Made by a program: the position numbers and the translations under genes | Part shown: piece after piece, positions 16,876 through 25,271 of the stretch | Layout: every line of letters begins with the position of its first letter | Numbering within the stretch: position 1 is the first letter of the stretch | Notes under the pieces: model-generated | What the model saw: the letters and a program-made list of their open reading frames with translations, nothing else | Database searches by the model: none | What the model was told of the DNA's origin: nothing | DNA from: Streptomyces inhibens | Lineage (GTDB): Bacteria > Actinomycetota > Actinomycetes > Streptomycetales > Streptomycetaceae | Length of the DNA: 64,000 nucleotides | Direction: 5' to 3' | NCBI RefSeq assembly: GCF_003389455.1 | Contig: NZ_QUAC01000011.1 | Coordinates: forward strand, 44,358-108,357

Positions 16876-17506
16876 CGTCGAATTCGACGTCCACGACACC
16901 CTCGACGGCCCGCACCAGACGCGCCGCGACCGGAATGAGCGAGGTGTCCCGGACCCGCCCGCTCAGCGTGACCACTCCGTCCACCACCGTGACCTGCAGC
17001 CCCTTGGCAAGCGCCGGGAAAAGGCGGCCCACGATCTCCTCGCGGACCTCCTGCGCCAGATCGTCGTCGGAGCGCAGAAAGACCTTCAGCAGATCGGCCC
17101 GGCTGACGATTCCCTGGAGCATCCCCCCGCCGTCCACGACCGGCAGCCGCTTCACCGACTTGTGCGCCATCGTCCGCGCGGCCTGGGCAAGAGTGGCATC
17201 GGCACGCACCGTGAGGGCCGGCGCGCTCATCAGCTCCCCCGCCGTCACCGCTCCGGCCTTGCGCACCTCATCGCTCCACCGCTGCTGCTCCAGCCGACTG
17301 GGGTCCGCGCCCCGGAACTCCTCCTTGGGCAGCAGATCGGCCTCGGAGACCACCCCGACCACCCGCCCCTCCCCGGCCAGCACCGGCAGCGCGCTGACCT
17401 TCCACTGCTCCATGGTCTCGACGATTTCCTTGAACCGCGCCTCCTCGCCGACCGCGACCACGGTCTGCGTCATCACATCACTGACGAGGTGCGGGGTGTG
17501 CCGCAT
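16820..17506 (-). CDS. CBS-CBS-BON domain protein
   Basis: This 228-aa protein has two CBS motifs (about 8-60 and 90-145: DVMTQTVVAV, VVSEADLL, ELMSAPALTV, IVSRADLL) followed by a BON domain (about 152-215: VREEIVGRLF, VTLSGRVRD). CBS pairs bind adenine nucleotides, and the related two-CBS protein Rv2626c is strongly induced in the DosR response. BON domains are usually found on envelope or osmotic-shock proteins, but no signal peptide is seen here. It overlaps the STAS gene end-to-end by 56 nt. Confidence 0.88.
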   Translation of the reverse strand: MRHTPHLVSDVMTQTVVAVGEEARFKEIVETMEQWKVSALPVLAGEGRVVGVVSEADLLPKEEFRGADPSRLEQQRWSDEVRKAGAVTAGELMSAPALTVRADATLAQAARTMAHKSVKRLPVVDGGGMLQGIVSRADLLKVFLRSDDDLAQEVREEIVGRLFPALAKGLQVTVVDGVVTLSGRVRDTSLIPVAARLVRAVEGVVDVEFDVTGPVAGGMEPPAGGPHR

Positions 17507-17584
17507 GATGCCTCCTCCGTGTACGGACTGCCGCCGTCTGCCCGACGTGACATCTCCAGCGTGAAAGGTCCGCGGCCCCGCGCA

Positions 17585-17604
17585 ACAGGGGCCGACCGGC
17601 CTGT
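17585..17604. promoter_or_regulatory. Weak candidate DevR-like site upstream of the CBS-BON gene
   Basis: GGGCC-GACC-GGCCT keeps the 5-4-5 spacing of a DevR box with one mismatch in the left half-site and two in the right. It lies about 80 nt upstream of the CBS-BON start (17506). It overlaps the hairpin at 17591-17620, so the palindromic character may have another cause. Confidence 0.25.
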
Positions 17605-17620
17605 TCGCCCGCCGGTCGGC
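17591..17620 (-). terminator. Hairpin terminator of the collagenase gene
   Basis: GCCGACCGGC and GCCGGTCGGC form a perfect 10-bp GC-rich stem with a 10-nt loop. It lies 14 nt past the collagenase stop codon (17635-17637, minus strand). There is no U-tract, which is normal for Streptomyces terminators. Confidence 0.65.
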
Positions 17621-17634
17621 CGCCCGCTACGCGG

Positions 17635-19980
17635 TCACCGCCGCAGCGGCCCCTCGCAGCTGAAGTCCGCGGTGCCCGCCTGGCCCGAGGACCAGACGGT
17701 GGTCGGGCCGAAGGAGCAGTTCATGTCGGTGAGGTTGTTGGCGGCGGGCTTTGCGCGGTCGAGGAGGAAGTAGTCGACGGTTTCGGACATGTCCTTGAAG
17801 ATCTGGCTGGGATCGCCGGAGTTGCCGAGGCGGGCGGTGATCCGGCCGGTGCACACGAAGCGGCCGTACGCCGGGTCGTTATTGTCCTTGCACGCGGGCG
17901 TGCTTGCGGTGGCCGCGGCGAAGGCGCTCCGCACCTCGTTCGCCTTGGCGAACTTCAGGGAGCGGTTGGGGGTGAACTTGGTGTTGGGGACGTACAGGTC
18001 GTCGACCTTGGCGATCTGGTCGTCGAGGAAGGCGTCGTACTGCTGCTGGAGCGCTGCGTCCGACCCCTGCTGGTTGCGCCAGGCATCGAAGGCGGCCGGA
18101 TCGTTCTCCCGCAGATGCCTGTACATCTCCTGGAGTTTCCCCGGGTGGTCGCGCCACAGGAACTCGAAGAACGTGCCGGCGTAGTTGTAGAAGCGGAAGC
18201 CGTCGCCGTCGTAGGTCGCGTGCAGCAGCTGGTTGACGCTCATCCGCGGGCCGCCGTTCGATGTGTCCGCGATGATGCCCTTGACGAGCGACCGGCGGAC
18301 GGCGATGCCGTCGTCGCGGGTCGAGCCGTCGAAGAACTCGGCGCTGCCCTCGTCCATGGCGGTGGTGCGGTCGCCCTCGTACCAGGGGCCTTCGCCGAAG
18401 AAACCGGGCACGGCGAAGCGGCCGTTGAGGTAGTGGACGTACTCGTGCCGGAAGAGCTCTTCGAGGGTGAGGGTGGAGTCCTGGGGGACGCGGCGCTGGT
18501 AGGTGTAGAAGGTCGCGCCGTTCTCGATGTAGATGCCGCCGTTGTTGGTGCCCATGCCGGTGAGCAGCGGGTGGTAGATCTGGTAGTCGGCGCGCGAGGC
18601 GTACAGGACGATGTTGAGCGTGGTGTTGGGGTCGCCGTCCAGCGGCTTGTCGGTGCCGAGCACCCGGTGGAACTGCGCCCTGACCTGCTTGGAGGCGTAG
18701 TAGAGCTGGTCGACGGTGGCGCGGTCGAGGGCGGTGCGGACCTTGATGGCGCCGTTGTCGTAGGAGTACGTGTTCGGGAAGATCTTCTTCTCGATGTCCT
18801 CCTTGCACACGCCGTACGGCTTGCAGGCGTCGAAGGTGTTGAGCCACGAGGCGACCTTGGCCCAGGGCTCGCTGCCCTCGCCGAAGTTCCGGACGGCGGT
18901 GCCGAGAAGCGCACCGAGGTCCTTGACGATGTTCGGCCTCAGGGACTCGATCTCGCCGAACCGGCCGTACTCGCCGAGCGCGTCACGCACGACCCATGCG
19001 TTTTCGGTCCCCTTGAGGTGGGTGTAGTCCACGAAGGCCTTGAAGGTGGCGCGGTAGGCCGGGTCGGCGACGACCGCTGCCTGGAACTTGGCGTCCTGGT
19101 TGCCGGAGTAGACGCCGAGGTAGTTCAGCGAGAGAGCTGCGAGGGCGGCGCCGCCCCAGGCGCGGTTCTTGTTGGTGCCGGTGTGCTGCGGGTCCATGGT
19201 GGCCAGGACCTTCTTGACCAGGCCGAGTTGGTACTGACGTCCGCCCGGGCCCACGCCGTACAGGGCTTCCCGCAGGGTGTTGCCGTTCTCCGCGGTGGTG
19301 TCGAAGGTGTGGGCCGCGGCGCCGAAGGCGTCGACCGCGGCGCGTACCGCGTTGACGGTCTGTTCGTCGGTGGTGTCGATCTCGTCGTGGGAGAAGTCCT
19401 GGTACGCCACCGCGTGCAGATACGTGAACATCTCGTACAGGTGGCTGGTGTTCTTGCCGTCGTGGGCGGCGGCGAGACTGACGATGCGCCGGGCCACGGC
19501 CTGGACGTGGGCATCGGACATCACGGGTATGAGCCGGGGGTCCCAGTTCCAGACGAGCTTGCGCAGACAGTCGTCGGCGGTGACGGCGGGGTCGGCGAGG
19601 AAGTCCGCGAACCGCTCGGGGCCGAGGCCGGTGATCCCGTCGAGGGTGCAGGGTGCGACGGCCGGTCTCGCGTGGTGCGCGATGCCGGTCTTCTTGGTCT
19701 GGGGCCCCGGTATGCGGCCGTTCTTGGTGACGGAGCGGGGCGCCGGCGCGGGTGAGGCGTCGAACGTGGGCTGTGTGGCGCGGTGTTGGACGTGGTCGAA
19801 GGGGTTGTCGGTGGTGGGGGCCGCCGCGGCCCGGGGCTGCCTGGACTGTGCCTGCTGTGTGGGAGCGGCGGGCGCGCTGGGCCGGGCTGCGGCCTGGGCG
19901 GTCTGGATGGCCGGCAGGGCGAGGGTGGTGGCGAGGGTCGTGGCCAGCAGGAGTCTGCGCGGCATACGCGGGTGTGACAC
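17635..19980 (-). CDS. Secreted M9-family collagenase (zinc metalloprotease)
   Basis: This 781-aa protein starts at GTG 19980, with GGAGG 6 nt upstream. Residues 1 to about 31 form a signal peptide (RRLLLATTLATTLALPA, cleavage near AQAA). A low-complexity Ala/Gln/Pro stretch is followed by the M9 activator region (about 110-400) and the peptidase domain. The zinc site is H512-E513-Y514-V515-H516, with E544 in DEGSAE as the likely third ligand 28 residues on. It lacks obvious PKD or collagen-binding domains at the C-terminus, so it may cut soluble or partly unfolded collagen better than fibres. A good promoter and a hairpin terminator make it a single-gene unit. Confidence 0.92.
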   Translation of the reverse strand: MSHPRMPRRLLLATTLATTLALPAIQTAQAAARPSAPAAPTQQAQSRQPRAAAAPTTDNPFDHVQHRATQPTFDASPAPAPRSVTKNGRIPGPQTKKTGIAHHARPAVAPCTLDGITGLGPERFADFLADPAVTADDCLRKLVWNWDPRLIPVMSDAHVQAVARRIVSLAAAHDGKNTSHLYEMFTYLHAVAYQDFSHDEIDTTDEQTVNAVRAAVDAFGAAAHTFDTTAENGNTLREALYGVGPGGRQYQLGLVKKVLATMDPQHTGTNKNRAWGGAALAALSLNYLGVYSGNQDAKFQAAVVADPAYRATFKAFVDYTHLKGTENAWVVRDALGEYGRFGEIESLRPNIVKDLGALLGTAVRNFGEGSEPWAKVASWLNTFDACKPYGVCKEDIEKKIFPNTYSYDNGAIKVRTALDRATVDQLYYASKQVRAQFHRVLGTDKPLDGDPNTTLNIVLYASRADYQIYHPLLTGMGTNNGGIYIENGATFYTYQRRVPQDSTLTLEELFRHEYVHYLNGRFAVPGFFGEGPWYEGDRTTAMDEGSAEFFDGSTRDDGIAVRRSLVKGIIADTSNGGPRMSVNQLLHATYDGDGFRFYNYAGTFFEFLWRDHPGKLQEMYRHLRENDPAAFDAWRNQQGSDAALQQQYDAFLDDQIAKVDDLYVPNTKFTPNRSLKFAKANEVRSAFAAATASTPACKDNNDPAYGRFVCTGRITARLGNSGDPSQIFKDMSETVDYFLLDRAKPAANNLTDMNCSFGPTTVWSSGQAGTADFSCEGPLRR

Positions 19981-20054
19981 CTGAACCTCCGAGGGGGGTG
20001 GGGGGTTGAGCGGGGGGAGAGGCAGAAGCCTTCACTCCACGAAGTGTGACCCGT

Positions 20055-20083
20055 AACATAGTAATGTGAAATTGCACTGACAA
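20055..20083 (-). promoter_or_regulatory. Sigma-70-type promoter of the collagenase gene
   Basis: On the minus strand, -35 TTGTCA (20083-20078) and -10 TATGTT (20060-20055) are separated by 17 nt. The stretch is unusually AT-rich for this genome. The predicted transcript would carry a 5' leader of about 65-70 nt before GTG 19980. Confidence 0.6.
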
Positions 20084-20140
20084 GCCCTCAGGAGCTTCTT
20101 GTTCAGAAGGTGTCGAGATGATGAACGACCCGACGGGCCG

Positions 20141-20857
20141 TCAGTCCTGGTGGAGGCCCTGACGGTCCTGGGGGTTCGGCACCGTGCGGTCATCGCGTCC
20201 CTGGGCCCACAGCGAGCGGATATGCCCGAGATGGCGGGCCATGCAGTCCTCGGCCGCCTCGGCGTCCCCCGTCAGCATCAGATCGAGGAGTTCGAGATGC
20301 TCCTCGGCGGACGGCAGCAGCTGGTTGCGCTCATCGAGGCGGGTGAGGCCGTAGAGGCGGGAGCGCTTGCGCAGGTCGCCGACCGTCTCGACAAGGCGGT
20401 CGTTGCCGCTCAGGCCCAGCAGTTCGAGGTGGAAACGGCGGTCGGCCTCCAGGTAGCCGATCAAGTCGTGCGCGCGGGCGGCGGCGACGATCTCCTGGGC
20501 GATCGGACGCAGCGCTTCGAGCTGTTCGCGGGTGGCGGTGCGGGTGATCCGGCCGATGACCGGGGCCTCGATCAGCGCGCGGATCTCGGTGTACTGATCG
20601 AGATCGCGCTCGCTGACCTCGGTGATCCGGAAGCCCTTGTTGCGTACGGGTTCGACCAGCCCCTCACGGGCGAGGTCGAGCATCGCCTCGCGCACGGGGG
20701 TGGCGGAGACACCGAAGTCGGCGGCGAGACCCGGCGCCGAGTAGACCGATCCCGGGCGGAGTTCGCCCGCTATCAGAGCAGCGCGCAGCTGATGGGCGAC
20801 CTGGTCGCGGAGCCGCTCCTGAGCAGTGATCAGGCTGCGGTGCTTGAGTTCACCCAT
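20141..20857 (-). CDS. GntR-family regulator, FadR/FCD subfamily
   Basis: This 238-aa DNA-binding protein has an N-terminal winged helix (about 10-75: VAHQLRAALIAGELRPGS, GVSATPVREAMLDLAREGLVE) and an all-helical FCD ligand domain (about 90-220) with metal-site type residues (DRRFHLELL, HLELLDLM, ARHLGHI). FCD regulators bind organic acids. It is divergent from the alpha/beta hydrolase gene, its most likely target besides itself. Its ribosome-binding site sits in a hairpin (see 20861-20886). Confidence 0.88.
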   Translation of the reverse strand: MGELKHRSLITAQERLRDQVAHQLRAALIAGELRPGSVYSAPGLAADFGVSATPVREAMLDLAREGLVEPVRNKGFRITEVSERDLDQYTEIRALIEAPVIGRITRTATREQLEALRPIAQEIVAAARAHDLIGYLEADRRFHLELLGLSGNDRLVETVGDLRKRSRLYGLTRLDERNQLLPSAEEHLELLDLMLTGDAEAAEDCMARHLGHIRSLWAQGRDDRTVPNPQDRQGLHQD

Positions 20858-20860
20858 CGT

Positions 20861-20886
20861 GGTCCTCCGAGTTGGCGCGGAGGACC
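20861..20886 (-). promoter_or_regulatory. Hairpin enclosing the GntR gene's ribosome-binding site
   Basis: On the minus strand the leader reads GGTCCTCC, a 10-nt loop, then GGAGGACC and, 3 nt later, the ATG. The arms are perfectly complementary over 8 bp, and the right arm is the Shine-Dalgarno sequence. In RNA this would hide the ribosome-binding site. No aptamer-like upstream structure is visible. Confidence 0.5.
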
Positions 20887-20995
20887 AGCGTACAATGTCA
20901 CGTTATGCAGAATGCCTGGTGGCAGGCGGCGGGGCCGCGCAGCCGCCGCTGCAAACCGCTTGCCGAGGTCGCCTCGCAATCATGAGGATGGCGCC

Positions 20996-21856
20996 ATGCC
21001 TACCTTCACCGCTCCCGACGGAACCGCCCTCGCCTTTCATGTCGTGGGTGAGGGCGAGCCACTGCTCTGCCTGCCGGGTGGACCCATGCGCGCCTCCGCC
21101 TACCTGGGCGACCTCGGTGGACTGTCGAAGCAACGGCAGTTGGTCATGCTCGATCTGCGTGGCACCGGCGACTCCGGTATCCCCGTCGACCCGGCCACGT
21201 ACCGCTGCGACCGGCAGGTCCTCGATGTCGAGGCGCTGCGCCGTCACCTCGGACTGGACCGCGTTGACGTCCTCGCCCACTCGGCGGCCGGCGATCTCGC
21301 CCTTCTCTACGCGGCCCGGTATCCCGAGCGCATACGTACCCTCTCTCTGATCACCGCCCGTGCCCGCGCGCTCGGTGTCGACTTCACCGTGGAGCACCGC
21401 CTGGAGGCGGCCGCCCTGCGCACGGCCGAGCCATGGTTCGGGTCCGCCCGCGACGCCTTCGAAGCCATCTGGGCCGGCACCGCGACGGACGCCGAATTCG
21501 ACGCCGCCACCCCCTTCTTCTACGGACGTTGGGACGCGGCCGCCCAGGCACACGCCGCGTTGGAGGTGGAACAGTGCAATGAGGAGGCCGCCGAGATCTA
21601 CGCGTCGTCCGGCGCCTTCGAGCCCGCCGCCACGCGCACCGCCATCGCCGCGTTGCGCGCGCCGGTTCTGGTCCTGGCCGGTGAGCTGGACGGCGGTCCG
21701 CGGCCCCGCATCGCCGCCGCCGCGGCGCAGCTTTTCCCCCAGGCCGAACTGACCGTACAGCCGGGCAGCGGCCACTACCCGTGGCTCGACGACCCCGAGC
21801 ACTTCACCCGGACCGTCGGCACGTTCCTCCGGCGGTCCGTCGCGGACGAGTCCTAG
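20996..21856 (+). CDS. Alpha/beta hydrolase, proline-iminopeptidase-like
   Basis: This 286-aa protein has an alpha/beta-hydrolase fold. The oxyanion segment is CLPGGPM. The nucleophile elbow is AHSAAGD, so Ser is present but the usual G-x-S-x-G has Ala at both outer positions. The acid is probably the Asp in LAGELDGG and the histidine is in GSGHYPW. The early PGGP and DLRGTGDS resemble proline iminopeptidases and related hydrolases; the substrate is unknown. ATG 20996 has GAGGA 9 nt upstream. The divergent GntR gene may regulate it. Confidence 0.8.
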   Translation: MPTFTAPDGTALAFHVVGEGEPLLCLPGGPMRASAYLGDLGGLSKQRQLVMLDLRGTGDSGIPVDPATYRCDRQVLDVEALRRHLGLDRVDVLAHSAAGDLALLYAARYPERIRTLSLITARARALGVDFTVEHRLEAAALRTAEPWFGSARDAFEAIWAGTATDAEFDAATPFFYGRWDAAAQAHAALEVEQCNEEAAEIYASSGAFEPAATRTAIAALRAPVLVLAGELDGGPRPRIAAAAAQLFPQAELTVQPGSGHYPWLDDPEHFTRTVGTFLRRSVADES

Positions 21857-21924
21857 GCAGCCCCGTCCCGTCCAGCGCCCCACGGAGGTTGAGCACATAC
21901 TCCGGCGGGCGCCCTGGCCGGACT

Positions 21925-21951
21925 CGGCGTAGCCGCGCGGGCGCTACGCCG
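21925..21951. terminator. Bidirectional hairpin between hydrolase and adenylation genes
   Basis: CGGCGTAGC and GCTACGCCG form a 9-bp stem with a 9-nt loop. It lies 68 nt past the hydrolase stop and overlaps the stop codon of the convergent adenylation gene, so it could end transcription from both sides and mark the left boundary of the biosynthetic cluster. Confidence 0.55.
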
Positions 21952-23476
21952 GATGGCCCGGTATCCCGAGGAGTTCGCCGAGGGCGGCCCGGTCGACCTT
22001 GCCGTTGCGGTTGAGCGGGAGGGCGTCGAGGCCGGTGAGCGTGGCGGGCACCATGTAGCCGGGGAGGCGGTCGCGCAGGGCTGTCCGGAGGCCGTCCTCG
22101 GTGCCGGGCGTGCCGGTGTATGCCGCGGTGAGTTCGGTGCCGCCGGGGGTGGTCCGCGGCAGGACGGCCGCGTCCATGACGCCGGGGAGCGCGCGCAACG
22201 CCGCCTCGACCTCGGTGAGCTCGACGCGGTATCCGTGCACCTGGACCTGCTGGTCGCCGCGGCCCAGGTGCACCAGAGGCGCGTCCTCCCCCGCGCGGGC
22301 GACGCCGTCGCCGGTGCGGTACCAGTGGGCGTCGGTCAGCGCGGTGGTGGGGTCGTACGGGGACCCGTCGGGCGCAAGGAAACGGTCGGTGTTGTTCGCC
22401 GGATCGAGGTAGCCGGGGAAGCGCTGCGGGCCGCGGACGCACAACTCCCCTTCATGCAACAGAAGTTGTACCCCCTCGTGCGGAGTGCCGATCGGGACGG
22501 TGCCGTTGGCGGGCGCCGGCCAGTCGGAGCGGTCCGGCGGAAGGCGGTAGGCGGTGCAGGTGACGGTCAGTTCGGTCGGGCCGTAGGCGTTCTCCACCTG
22601 GCTGAGCGGGGCGGCCTGTTGCCATGCCTCGGCCTGCTGGAGTGTCAGCGGCTCCCCGCAGAACATGCTGCTGCGCAGCGTCGGCATGCTGCCCGGCCGG
22701 AGCGCCCGGAACCGCTTGGCGATCGAGATCACCGACGGTACGGAGTTCCAGTGGGTGAGGGCGTGCCGGTTGACGAAACGGACCGGGGAGAGCAGGTCGT
22801 CGCGGGTCGGTACGACCAAGGTGGCGCCGCTCCCCCAGGCGGTGAACATGTCGTGGACCGAGGGGTCGAAGGTGAGGTCGAAGGTCTGTGAGAAGCGTGC
22901 GCCGGGGCCCGCCACACAGCGCGGGACGACATGCGTGAGGTAGGCGCAGATGTTCCGGTGCTGGATCGGGACGCCCTTGGGGACGCCGGTAGAGCCCGAG
23001 GTGAAGAGGATGTAGGCGAGGTCTTCGGGGCGGGCGGGGCGGATCGCGGGGAGCGGTGGGGCGGTGAGACGGAGCAGTTCGGGGTCGGTCAGGGTGAGCG
23101 TGGGAGCGTCGAACCGGCCGGTGTTCTCGGCGGTTCCGTCGGCCAGTACGGCGTCGAGCTGTGCCGCTCGTGCGATCCCGGCGTTGCGCTCGGCGGGGAA
23201 GGAGGGGCCGAGGGGGACGACCGCGGCGCCGAGGCGCTGGATGGCGAGGTATCCCGCGTAGGCGACGGCGGTCCGGGCGGCCAGCAGTCCCACCCGGCGG
23301 GGCGGTTCGCCGTCGAGGTGGCGCAGGAGGTGTGCGGCGAGGGTGTCGACGAGCCGGGCGAGCTCGGTGTAGGTCAGCTCGGTGTCGCCGATCTCCAGGG
23401 CCGGCTGGTCCGGGTGGCCGGTGGCCGAGGCCGCGAACCAGTCGTAGAGGGTGTGCCGTTCGGCGGGCATGCTCAC
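21944..23476 (-). CDS. Stand-alone amino acid adenylation enzyme (PltF/RedM-like)
   Basis: This 510-aa ANL-superfamily enzyme activates an amino acid as AMP ester and loads it on a carrier protein. Core motifs: A3 ILFTSGSTGVPKG, A4 FDLTFDPSVHDMF, A5 YGPTELTV, A7 YRTGD, A8 HGYRVELTEVE, A10 LNRNGKVDR with the catalytic lysine. The A4 pattern is the one seen in free-standing enzymes such as prolyl-AMP ligases of pyrrole pathways (PltF, RedM, CloN4), where an acyl-CoA dehydrogenase then oxidises the loaded residue, as may happen with the two dehydrogenases upstream here. The start is GTG 23476, overlapping the PPTase stop (GTGA) with GGAAAGG 6 nt before it. Substrate unproven. Confidence 0.88.
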   Translation of the reverse strand: MSMPAERHTLYDWFAASATGHPDQPALEIGDTELTYTELARLVDTLAAHLLRHLDGEPPRRVGLLAARTAVAYAGYLAIQRLGAAVVPLGPSFPAERNAGIARAAQLDAVLADGTAENTGRFDAPTLTLTDPELLRLTAPPLPAIRPARPEDLAYILFTSGSTGVPKGVPIQHRNICAYLTHVVPRCVAGPGARFSQTFDLTFDPSVHDMFTAWGSGATLVVPTRDDLLSPVRFVNRHALTHWNSVPSVISIAKRFRALRPGSMPTLRSSMFCGEPLTLQQAEAWQQAAPLSQVENAYGPTELTVTCTAYRLPPDRSDWPAPANGTVPIGTPHEGVQLLLHEGELCVRGPQRFPGYLDPANNTDRFLAPDGSPYDPTTALTDAHWYRTGDGVARAGEDAPLVHLGRGDQQVQVHGYRVELTEVEAALRALPGVMDAAVLPRTTPGGTELTAAYTGTPGTEDGLRTALRDRLPGYMVPATLTGLDALPLNRNGKVDRAALGELLGIPGHPA

Positions 23477-24105
23477 CGTGTGCCTTTCCGGAGTGTCTCG
23501 GCCGTCGGGAATGCGCAGCTGAGAGGGGTCGGGGAGTGGTCGCGCAGACTGATCCAGCGGTAGCCGCCCCAGCGGCCGGTGCGGGCGCCGGGCGGCACGT
23601 CGATGGTCCAGGGGCGACCGGCGAACCCCGTCCCGTCGGCCTTGACGCATGCCTCCTGGGCGGTCCACACCCAGGCCACCTCCTCGGCGGCCCGCGCCGG
23701 GGGCAGCGCGGCGAGCTGCTGGGCGTGTTCGTGCAGCAGCCGTCGGGTGAACGAGGCGGTGACGGAGGGGGCGGGGCGTTGCAGATCCACGCCGAGGGCG
23801 CGTCCGGCCGCGACGCCGGCGGCGAGTGCACCCTGGCTGTGCGAGACGCTGATGCCGAGGCCGGGACGGCCGCGCAGCCAGGGTTTGCCGCGCCGGTCCG
23901 GGACGATGTCCGCCTGGGCCAGGGCGGGCCGTACCGCGGCGATCAGCTCTCTCAACAGCGCGCGGCCGGTGAGGAATTCCTGCGCGCGCCACGCGGGCAT
24001 GGCGGCCGCGCGGCGCAGATCGTCGCGGTGGGTGCTGGGTGTGATCCGGTCCGCGGTCGCCGTGGTCACCCAGACCTGGTCCGCCACCAGGAGGGGCGCC
24101 GTCAC
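23473..24105 (-). CDS. 4'-phosphopantetheinyl transferase (Sfp-type)
   Basis: This 210-aa enzyme attaches phosphopantetheine from CoA to the serine of carrier proteins. The Sfp-type motifs are recognisable: ISVSHSQGALAAGV, ALGVDLQR (the Mg site, usually GxDxE, has Gln for Glu) and WTAQEACVKADG (usually W-S/T-x-K-E-A; Gln replaces Lys). These changes could matter for activity but occur in working relatives. It sits in the operon between the acyl-CoA dehydrogenase and the adenylation gene with GTGA overlaps at both ends, and should activate the free ACP and the BtrH-linked carrier domain encoded upstream. Confidence 0.85.
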   Translation of the reverse strand: MTAPLLVADQVWVTTATADRITPSTHRDDLRRAAAMPAWRAQEFLTGRALLRELIAAVRPALAQADIVPDRRGKPWLRGRPGLGISVSHSQGALAAGVAAGRALGVDLQRPAPSVTASFTRRLLHEHAQQLAALPPARAAEEVAWVWTAQEACVKADGTGFAGRPWTIDVPPGARTGRWGGYRWISLRDHSPTPLSCAFPTAETLRKGTR

Positions 24106-25271
24106 GGCAGGGTGCCGGGCCGTGCCAGGTCGGCCAGTACGCTCTCGGCGGCGTCCGCCAGGGTGCCGAGGACCACCTCGTTCGCGCCGCCGCCGATCCC
24201 GAACAGCGCGGCCTGGGCGCGTACTTCCTGGATCCCGCCGGTGGCGAAGCCGGCCGCGCCCCACAGCTGTCCGCACTCCGTGAGGACATGGTTGACGGTG
24301 GCGCCCGCGGCGGCCTTGAGCGTGGCGGCCGCCGTCGCATCGTGGTGCCGGGCCACCGCGTCCTTGAACTCCGTTACCAGCGCCCGGAGTTCGCGCACCC
24401 GGACCAGGCAGGCCGCGAAGCGCTGTCGTACGGCGTCCAGGTCCCACAAGGTGCCCTCGCCGTGCGGGCGGCCGGACAGATGACGGTGGGTGTCGTCCAG
24501 GATGCGGCGGCACAGGGCCACGCCCCACTGCGCCCCGGCGAGCCGTTCGGTGCCGATATGGCGGGCGAAGAGCGGCAGTCCGAAGCCGACCCGGCCCAGC
24601 ACATGGTCCCGGTCGAGCCGTACGCCGTCGAAGGCGACATGGCCGGCGCCCGAGTCGGCGAACAGCGTGGAGTCCGCCGCGCGTACGGTGACGCCCGGTG
24701 CGTCGGCGGGCACCAGGACCCAGGTGAAGTGGGTGAAGTGCCGCCCGGGGCGGTGCCGGGCGAGGACGAGGAAGTGCTCGGCGGTGGTGGTGTTGGCGAT
24801 CCAGTTCTTCTCGCCGGACACCTCCACGGCGTCGCCCTCGATCCGCACCTGGGTGCGCAGTGCGGTGAGGTCGGTGCCCGCGGTGACATCGGTGGCCGCC
24901 AGGGCGACCGTCGCCCGGCCCGCGAGCGCGCGCTCCCGCGCCCGCTGCGCCACGGGGGCCCGGCCCGTCGCGAGGACGGGCAGGGCGGTGGCCAGTTGGA
25001 CGCTCACCGACAGGGTGGACGCGATCGAGAAGCGGGCGTCGACGGCGGTGAGCAGGTCCGCGAGCCCTTCCGGGTCGACTCCCGCGGGGACCGCGCCGTC
25101 GCGATAGGCCCGGGTGATCAGGTCCGCCCGGCCGAGCGCGGCCCATACCTGCGCCCCGCTCGCGGTGCGTGGCAGGGCGTCGAGCGTGGCGTAGGAAGGG
25201 GTCTCGCGCCCGTCGCCGGTTCCAGGGGGAGGTGTGGGTGCAGGCGGCTCCTTCGGCGGCGTCTCAGGCAA
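24102..25271 (-). CDS. Acyl-CoA dehydrogenase-like flavoenzyme 2
   Basis: This 389-aa protein has the three-domain acyl-CoA dehydrogenase shape: helical N-terminus, beta middle (VTAGTDLTALRTQVRIEG, KNWIANT) and helical C-terminus (LWGAAGFATGGIQEV). In carrier-protein pathways such enzymes oxidise an amino-acyl thioester. The start is TTG 25271, with AAGGAG 6 nt upstream; the frame overlaps the end of the preceding dehydrogenase gene by 8 nt. The first 30 residues are Pro-rich. It differs clearly from the neighbouring dehydrogenase, so the pair could form a heteromer or act in two steps. Confidence 0.82.
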   Translation of the reverse strand: MPETPPKEPPAPTPPPGTGDGRETPSYATLDALPRTASGAQVWAALGRADLITRAYRDGAVPAGVDPEGLADLLTAVDARFSIASTLSVSVQLATALPVLATGRAPVAQRARERALAGRATVALAATDVTAGTDLTALRTQVRIEGDAVEVSGEKNWIANTTTAEHFLVLARHRPGRHFTHFTWVLVPADAPGVTVRAADSTLFADSGAGHVAFDGVRLDRDHVLGRVGFGLPLFARHIGTERLAGAQWGVALCRRILDDTHRHLSGRPHGEGTLWDLDAVRQRFAACLVRVRELRALVTEFKDAVARHHDATAAATLKAAAGATVNHVLTECGQLWGAAGFATGGIQEVRAQAALFGIGGGANEVVLGTLADAAESVLADLARPGTLP

